Part shown: piece by piece, positions 33,760-38,200 of the stretch
Numbering within the stretch: position 1 is the first letter of the stretch
How the letters are laid out: each line of letters begins with the position of its first letter
Source: Streptomyces sp. SID5910
GTDB lineage: Bacteria; Actinomycetota; Actinomycetes; Streptomycetales; Streptomycetaceae
Assembly: GCF_009862125.1 (NCBI RefSeq)
Contig: NZ_WWHX01000587.1
Span: 1 to 38,200 of the forward strand
Reading direction: 5' to 3'
DNA: 38,200 nucleotides
The notes under the pieces: model-generated
Database searches by the model: none
The model's input: the letters and a program-made list of their open reading frames with translations, nothing else
What the model was told of the DNA's origin: nothing
Translations under genes and position numbers: made by a program

Positions 33760-34163
33760 AAGAGCCCGCGGCCAGGTCCCTGGTGCTCGACTCCCAGGCA
33801 CTGTCGCTGCTACTGCGCAACGACCGCCAGATGATCACCCGAATCGAGGCCGCTCGGCGGGTGGGCGTGCCCGTCCTCGTATCTGCCCTGACGGTGGTGG
33901 AGGCCGCCCACGGCAAAACGGACACCGCCCAGCTGCGCTGGCTGCTTTCCCGCCTTCAGGTCCAGGACGTCACCCAGGCGGACAGCCTCACCGCGGTGCA
34001 GCTGCTGAGCGACGCCGGCGGCCTGCACGGTCACAAGTACGCCATCGACGCCCTCGTCGCCGCGATGGCGCTCCGTTCCCCGGCACCCGTACTCGTGCTG
34101 ACGTCGGACCGCGACGACTGGTCGAAACTGTGCGGCGACCGCGTACAGATCAAGGACGTCTGA
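33756..34163 (+). CDS. PIN-domain toxin (VapC-like ribonuclease)
   Basis: This 135-aa PIN domain is a probable ribonuclease toxin neutralised by the preceding protein. The acidic metal-binding residues are Asp12 (LVLDSQAL), Glu49 (TVVEAAHG), Asp98 (KYAIDALVAA) and Asp118/Asp120 (TSDRDDW). All expected positions are filled, so it should be active. The antitoxin gene overlaps its start by four bases, the usual coupling of such pairs. The RNA target is unknown. Confidence 0.87.
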   Translation: MKEPAARSLVLDSQALSLLLRNDRQMITRIEAARRVGVPVLVSALTVVEAAHGKTDTAQLRWLLSRLQVQDVTQADSLTAVQLLSDAGGLHGHKYAIDALVAAMALRSPAPVLVLTSDRDDWSKLCGDRVQIKDV

Positions 34164-34253
34164 CCTCGTCGTTTACCCAATGACAGCGCGCCTTGGACGT
34201 CACGCGGCAGGGCGACCAGAGCCGCTGTCCGTGGGCGCTGTTACCTTCCGCGC

Positions 34254-34907
34254 ATGACAGCATCAGACACTCTGCTTCGCCGCCTCGAGCAAGACTCGTC
34301 GCTGGCCGCCGCGCTGGTCTGGCCAGGTGACTTCGACATAGACCGGCGGGATCCCATCGAGGATCTGGTACTCCCAACTGGCAGGCCGCTACGCCCGGTA
34401 GCCGGATGTGGCGCCGGTGGCACGTACTTCCTCTGTGGTGAAGCCGAGGCCGAGGAGCGGCCTGTCCTGTATGCCGATTCCGAGGGCCAGGCCACGTTGA
34501 TCGGCGCCAACCTCGTCGAGGCCATCACGCTCATCGCCGTACTGCCCTTCTGGCGCGACCTGGCGAAGGGCCTCGCGATCAGCGAGCTCGGCTCGGATCT
34601 GCGGGCCGACCACCCGGACTTCGACGCCGAGCGCGACCGCCTCCTGCACGCCCTCGGGCTAGCCCCTACCTCTGAGGAGGAGGCTGCCGCTCGCCTGCTG
34701 GCTGCGGCTGCACGCACGACCCCGAACTACGTGCCGCGCGTGCCGGACGACAATTACCTGCCGTACGAGCTTCTGTTTCCGAGCGCCCTGCACAACGAAG
34801 CCAGCACTTGGATCCACGGTTCCGTCACTCACCGGAGTGGAACCCAGCACCACCCCGGCACGGAAAAGAACCAAGGGCCCGACCCCGAAGAGTCGGACCC
34901 CATCTGA
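34254..34907 (+). CDS. Unassigned protein (217 aa); tail reads through a terminator
   Basis: The ATG at 34254 has only a weak ribosome site. The protein has CGAGGTYFLCGE, RPVLYADSEGQATLIGANL and VLPFWRDLAKG in its N-terminal half. This pattern recalls SUKH/SMI1-type immunity proteins but is not enough to name one. There is no signal peptide or membrane helix. The last 25 or so residues (from about residue 190) are polar low-complexity sequence encoded by DNA that forms a minus-strand terminator (34875-34900). This suggests the original 3' end was replaced by a deletion or insertion. It stands between a toxin-antitoxin pair and a decayed transposon. Confidence 0.55.
   Translation: MTASDTLLRRLEQDSSLAAALVWPGDFDIDRRDPIEDLVLPTGRPLRPVAGCGAGGTYFLCGEAEAEERPVLYADSEGQATLIGANLVEAITLIAVLPFWRDLAKGLAISELGSDLRADHPDFDAERDRLLHALGLAPTSEEEAAARLLAAAARTTPNYVPRVPDDNYLPYELLFPSALHNEASTWIHGSVTHRSGTQHHPGTEKNQGPDPEESDPI
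34875..34900 (-). terminator. Leftward intrinsic terminator without its gene
   Basis: On the minus strand GGGTCCGAC pairs with GTCGGGCCC (one G-U pair) around an 8-base loop, followed by TTGGTTCTTTTCC. This is a textbook intrinsic terminator pointing left. No intact leftward gene ends here. It overlaps the 3' end of a plus-strand ORF. Confidence 0.75.
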
Positions 34908-35028
34908 CCTGCGTGTCCGCCAGATCAGCCACGTCAGCCGCTACACGTTGAACCTGAACGTCTACTGCAGAGCTCCCACCTGCGAAGATGCGGCATTCTC
35001 GGACGTCATCCCAGCACGTCCCAGCACG

Positions 35029-35345
35029 GGGGCTCCGTCCCAGCTGCTCCAGCACGTCGAGGCCCTGGCCGACGCCGACGGAGTGTCGACTCGGAACTCA
35101 GCATCGACTCCGCCCAGGGGCGTGCGCACCAACACGCCGCCGCAGCGCCCGAAGAAGGCGCCACCCGCACCGCCCGCCACCGGACAGGAAGAGCCAGCAG
35201 GCCGGACGCCAGCGCCGGGCCTCGCCGGGCGGCCGCCCCCGGGCTTCGGCTCTACGCGATACGAGAAGCACAACACCGTCGAGCGGGCGATCAGCAAGCT
35301 GATGCGGCTGCGGCCGTCGCCACCCGCCGTGGCGGGAAGCGCGAG
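35029..35345 (+). pseudogene. Decayed IS5-family-type transposase fragment
   Basis: Pieces of a DDE transposase occur in the right order but in two alternating frames. LLQHVEALADADG is in the frame of 35029. LSIDSAQGRAHQHAAAA starts at 35097 in another frame. GRPPPGFGSTRYEKHNTVERAISKL, split here across 35230-35300, is back in the first frame. AVATR at 35313 is again shifted. Intact relatives read VSIDSTVVRAHQHAAG, NTVERAINRLK and RAVATRYDKR. At least three frameshifts make it non-functional. No terminal repeats were recognised. It shows past mobile-element activity inside the island. Confidence 0.75.
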
Positions 35346-35486
35346 TCTCCGCCCTCAGCACCGCCACCGCTGACGCAGCCCACACCTGGCAGCTGCGCCA
35401 CCCTCACCGAAAAGGCCAAGGCAGGACCATTCCCAAGGGTTACGCTGAATCTCTTGGTTCACGGGACGACGAGGGGCGGGACCTCC

Positions 35487-37178
35487 GTGCGCACGCTGCA
35501 TGTTCACCACGTCAAGGATTCACTCAGCCAGGACTTCACCGGCCTGATCGACTTGAGTGACCTGACGGGCAGTCAGCGCACCCAATCCGACACGATCTTC
35601 CTCAGCAGGGCATTGGCAGCTCGCGCCGTACAGCGCTTCACGGGCTGCACCCTCGACGAGGCCGCCGCCGCCGTGACCGACGGGTTTCACGACAACGGGA
35701 TCGACGCTCTGGCCATCGATGAGGAAAACCGCCGAATCGTCATCGTCCAGTCAAAACTAGACAGTTCAGGAAACTCTGGACTCTCCCAAGCCGACGCCCT
35801 CAAGATCCGGAACGGCTGCAGCGACCTGTTCAACATGAAGTTCGACCGCTTCTCCCCCACGCTCCAAGCGCGTCGCACAGAAATCACTACAGCTTTGAGT
35901 GATGCCGCGGTCACCTTCATCGTGGTTGTCGCCACTACGGGCCGAAGCACTCTGCCAGCGGAGGCCCAGAATGTGTTCACCGACTTCCTGGCGGAAGCCA
36001 ACGAAAACGATCCAGTGGTCACCCTGGAAGTACTTGGCCTACGAGAATTCCACTCCATGGTGGTCGAAGGAACAGCAGGACCACGGATCGAGTTGACCGT
36101 ACCCATCGAGCAGTGGGGCAAGGTCGACCTTCCTTATCAGGCGTACTACGGACTTGTTCAGGCGACGGAAATCGCCTCGTGGTTCGAACAGCACGGCGAT
36201 CGACTCTTCTCGCAGAATCTGCGCAAGTCGCTCGGCAACACCGAGGTAAACGACGGCTTGACCCACACGCTCCTCACTCAGGGCGAGAACTTCTGGTATT
36301 TCAACAACGGAATCACCGCACTCTGCGAGTCCATCAAGAAGACACCTCGCGGTGGCTCTACCCACGCGTACGGGGACTTCACGATCGAGGGTGTGAGCGT
36401 GGTAAATGGGGCACAAACCGTGGCGAGCATCCATCGGGCCGCAAAGAAGGAGGAGAAATCTCTCGAGGAGGCCCGCGTATGGGTTCGATTCATCTCACTC
36501 GAGGGATGTCCACCCGATTTTGCCACGGATGTGACCCGGGCGACGAACACGCAGAACAGTGTCGAGAATCGCGACTTCGTCGCACTTGATCAACAGCAGG
36601 AACGCATTCGTCGGGACATGCTTCTGTCGCTGCACAAGCAGTACTCCGTCAAGCGCGGAGAAAACGTGCCCGCAGATAGTGACGGGTGCACAGTCGAAGA
36701 CGCAATCGTCGCCCTTGCCTGCGCCCACAACAATCCGTACTACACAGTCCTGGCGAAGAGCGCGGTTGGCAGGCTGTCCGAAAACACCGAACGAGCACCG
36801 TACACAAACCTGTTCAACAACGGGACCAGCGCGCATCGAGTGTGGCGTTGCGTTCAAGTGATGCGTGCGGTCGAGGCAGACTTGACCGATCGCCGGAGGA
36901 ATCTCGTCGACAGGGAGTTCGCGGTGGCCGCGCACGGGAACCGGCTCGTGTTGCAACTGGTCTTCAGCCAACTCCGACTGGACAAGGTCGACGATGCGAA
37001 CTACGACTGGGACAACGAGACCAAGCGGGTGCACAAGGTGACCGGCATCGCTCTCGAGCACCTGACCGAGGCCATCGAGAGCACCTACTCGAACAACTAT
37101 CTCGCGCCGCTCTTCAAGAACACCACAAAGTGCCGCGACCTAGTCACCCAGGTCGAGGCCAAGTTTGGTTCCGGCTGA
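35487..37178 (+). CDS. AIPR family abortive-infection protein
   Basis: This 563-aa protein resembles the AIPR (abortive infection phage resistance) family. The GTG at 35487 is preceded by GAGGGG; a TTG 11 codons upstream is possible. NGIDALAIDEENRRIVIVQSK (split: DNGIDALAID, then IVIVQSK) near residues 70-92 gives the D...QxK pattern of a PD-(D/E)xK nuclease fold. FWYFNNGITALCE, VVNGAQTVASIH and RATNTQNSVENRDFVALD are the AIPR core motifs. The coding sequence is visibly richer in A/T at third positions than the window's left part, which suggests recent transfer. It probably acts in phage defence, alone or with a partner outside the window. A hairpin follows its stop. Confidence 0.85.
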   Translation: MRTLHVHHVKDSLSQDFTGLIDLSDLTGSQRTQSDTIFLSRALAARAVQRFTGCTLDEAAAAVTDGFHDNGIDALAIDEENRRIVIVQSKLDSSGNSGLSQADALKIRNGCSDLFNMKFDRFSPTLQARRTEITTALSDAAVTFIVVVATTGRSTLPAEAQNVFTDFLAEANENDPVVTLEVLGLREFHSMVVEGTAGPRIELTVPIEQWGKVDLPYQAYYGLVQATEIASWFEQHGDRLFSQNLRKSLGNTEVNDGLTHTLLTQGENFWYFNNGITALCESIKKTPRGGSTHAYGDFTIEGVSVVNGAQTVASIHRAAKKEEKSLEEARVWVRFISLEGCPPDFATDVTRATNTQNSVENRDFVALDQQQERIRRDMLLSLHKQYSVKRGENVPADSDGCTVEDAIVALACAHNNPYYTVLAKSAVGRLSENTERAPYTNLFNNGTSAHRVWRCVQVMRAVEADLTDRRRNLVDREFAVAAHGNRLVLQLVFSQLRLDKVDDANYDWDNETKRVHKVTGIALEHLTEAIESTYSNNYLAPLFKNTTKCRDLVTQVEAKFGSG

Positions 37179-37185
37179 CCGGCGA

Positions 37186-37214
37186 CACCCGGCGGATTGA
37201 CTCTCCGCCGGGTG
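37186..37214. terminator. Hairpin after the AIPR gene
   Basis: CACCCGGCGGA (37186-37196) pairs perfectly with TCCGCCGGGTG (37204-37214) around a 7-base loop. It starts 8 bases after the AIPR stop. There is no T-tract. Confidence 0.75.
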
Positions 37215-37410
37215 CCCCAGCACACTCAAGATTCCACGCCCGAACGCAGCAAGCCATGGGCGACATAGCTCCCTGGCTGTGGCCCTAGCAGCGCCTTCCG
37301 TCGCCAGCCTGCACCGCACGGGCCGCGTCCCACAAGAAAACGTCCCGGACGTCAGTACTGAGCTTGAATGTGTGATGTCGGCCAGTCGTCCATGATCAAG
37401 CCGGTTATGG

Positions 37411-38200
37411 TCATCCCACCTGGGATCGAGCCGGTGCGGTCCGTGGACGGGTGACCTGGGCGCGGTTGCGGGCCCGAACGGCCCGGCGCTTCCCGGCCTC
37501 GACGAGCACCGCAGCTCTGGCTTCCTCTCCGGCATCGAACGCCGCCGGAGTGAAGCAGTCGCTGGCTCTGACGTGCCGTTCCCAGTCGTCCTGCCAGAAC
37601 TCCACCATCCAGTCCGGCCACAACTCTGGTACCTGATAAGCCTGTGGCGAGGAGTAGAGGGACCACCAGCCCAGATGGCGGCGTTCCGGGTCGAGGTGGA
37701 TGCCGGCGTTGACGTGTAGGCGGCAGACTCCGTGCCGAGGGGCGTCTGCCAGGCGGTCGAGCAGGGCGGCGCCCTCGCGGACAGGGTGGTCGAAGACGTC
37801 TGAGGCGACGTGGCAGCGACCGGTGCTGACCGTAATCACCACACCGCCCGGGTCGGGCCCGGCCAAGTCCTCGTCGTCGGGGGCCAGGAGCGGGGCCAAA
37901 GAGGGGGCAGAATCGCGGCAGCGGACGTACTCCGGGTCCAGTCCGACATACTCACGCAGTTCGGCCGAGCCGTCGTATAGCCAGCGGACCTCCCATCCAG
38001 GCCACGCTCTTCGGATCAGCTCGAGCATGGCCGCACGGTGGCGGAGCTCAGTGCTGGGCCCTTGCCAGGCGAAGAACAGGAGCACCTTCCGGCCGAGGTC
38101 GAGCAGTATCCCGCCGTGCGCCACGCCGTCGTCCAACCACCAGCCGTCTTGGCGGAGTTCGGGAAGCATGGCGAGAACCGGCGTCGGCCCTTCCAGCAGA
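37411..38200 (-). CDS. Unassigned protein, 5' end probably outside window
   Basis: The frame is open to the right edge. An ATG at 38169 exists, but the codons upstream of it (LLEGPTPVLA) also look coding, so the true start probably lies beyond base 38200. The visible 260 or so residues are rich in Trp, Asp and Arg: GWWLDDGVAHGGILLDLGRKVLLFF, split by a loop from ELIRRAWPGWEVRWLYDGSAEL, and later LHVNAGIHLDPERRHLGWWSLY. There are no membrane helices. The C-terminus is basic. The family is not recognised. It is convergent with the AIPR gene. Confidence 0.55.
   Translation of the reverse strand, partial: LLEGPTPVLAMLPELRQDGWWLDDGVAHGGILLDLGRKVLLFFAWQGPSTELRHRAAMLELIRRAWPGWEVRWLYDGSAELREYVGLDPEYVRCRDSAPSLAPLLAPDDEDLAGPDPGGVVITVSTGRCHVASDVFDHPVREGAALLDRLADAPRHGVCRLHVNAGIHLDPERRHLGWWSLYSSPQAYQVPELWPDWMVEFWQDDWERHVRASDCFTPAAFDAGEEARAAVLVEAGKRRAVRARNRAQVTRPRTAPARSQVG

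Noticed and set aside
34837-35373. Plus-strand 178-aa frame as a real gene
   Set aside because: It begins inside the preceding ORF's tail and contains transposase pieces in one of two alternating frames, so it is decayed DNA.
1-38200. tRNA or rRNA genes
   Set aside because: No cloverleaf-like element or conserved TPsiC-arm sequence was noticed on reading through; a covariance-model scan was not possible here.

Overview
The window is high-GC actinobacterial DNA and almost certainly comes from a Streptomyces chromosome. It shows GGAGG-type ribosome sites, GTG and TTG starts, ATGA/GTGA stop-start overlaps, DmdR/IdeR-type iron boxes, a SpoIIE/HATPase regulator pair, and a rare TTA codon in a regulator gene. 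About 29 protein genes can be supported. No tRNA, rRNA or CRISPR array was seen.

Region 1 (1-17.7 kb) looks like chromosomal backbone. A truncated peptide-type ABC substrate-binding lipoprotein faces away from a small conserved ORF and an Sdh1-type succinate dehydrogenase operon (sdhC-sdhA-sdhB). Convergent to that operon is a membrane-anchored GH18-like protein. Next come a PAS-PAS-GAF-SpoIIE-HATPase multidomain phosphatase/kinase, a stand-alone HATPase, a Nudix hydrolase with a small SPOR-like protein, a GntR/HutC regulator, a DUF4190/septum-formation-type membrane protein, a divergent SDR/LysR pair, and an M14-type carboxypeptidase-like protein.

Region 2 (17.75-27.25 kb) is a catecholate-siderophore locus. 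A FepB-like lipoprotein is divergent from FepD- and FepG-like permeases. An IroB-like glucosyltransferase and an IroC-like fused ABC exporter are divergent from an IroD/Fes-like esterase. Each divergent promoter carries a near-consensus iron box (18805-18823 and 25949-25967), so all six genes should respond to iron together. The set matches the enterobacterial salmochelin module (glucosylate, export, hydrolyse), with a Gram-positive importer in place of the outer-membrane receptor. No siderophore synthetase and no importer ATPase are present in the window.

Region 3 (27.5-38.2 kb) is accessory and looks like a defence island. It holds an XRE-TPR regulator with a TTA codon, then a tightly overlapping operon of a TIR-domain protein, a P-loop-like protein with a degenerate Walker A, and a membrane-anchored protein. 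The TIR protein carries a P-V-[HY]-[TS]-G-x-G-H-Q-Y motif near its C-terminus and the P-loop-like protein carries the same motif at its N-terminus. That arrangement suggests homotypic, possibly amyloid-like, signalling. Downstream are a vapC remnant, an intact RHH/PIN toxin-antitoxin pair, an unassigned ORF, a frameshifted IS5-type transposase remnant, an AIPR (abortive infection) gene with a PD-(D/E)xK-like motif, and an unassigned partial ORF at the right edge.
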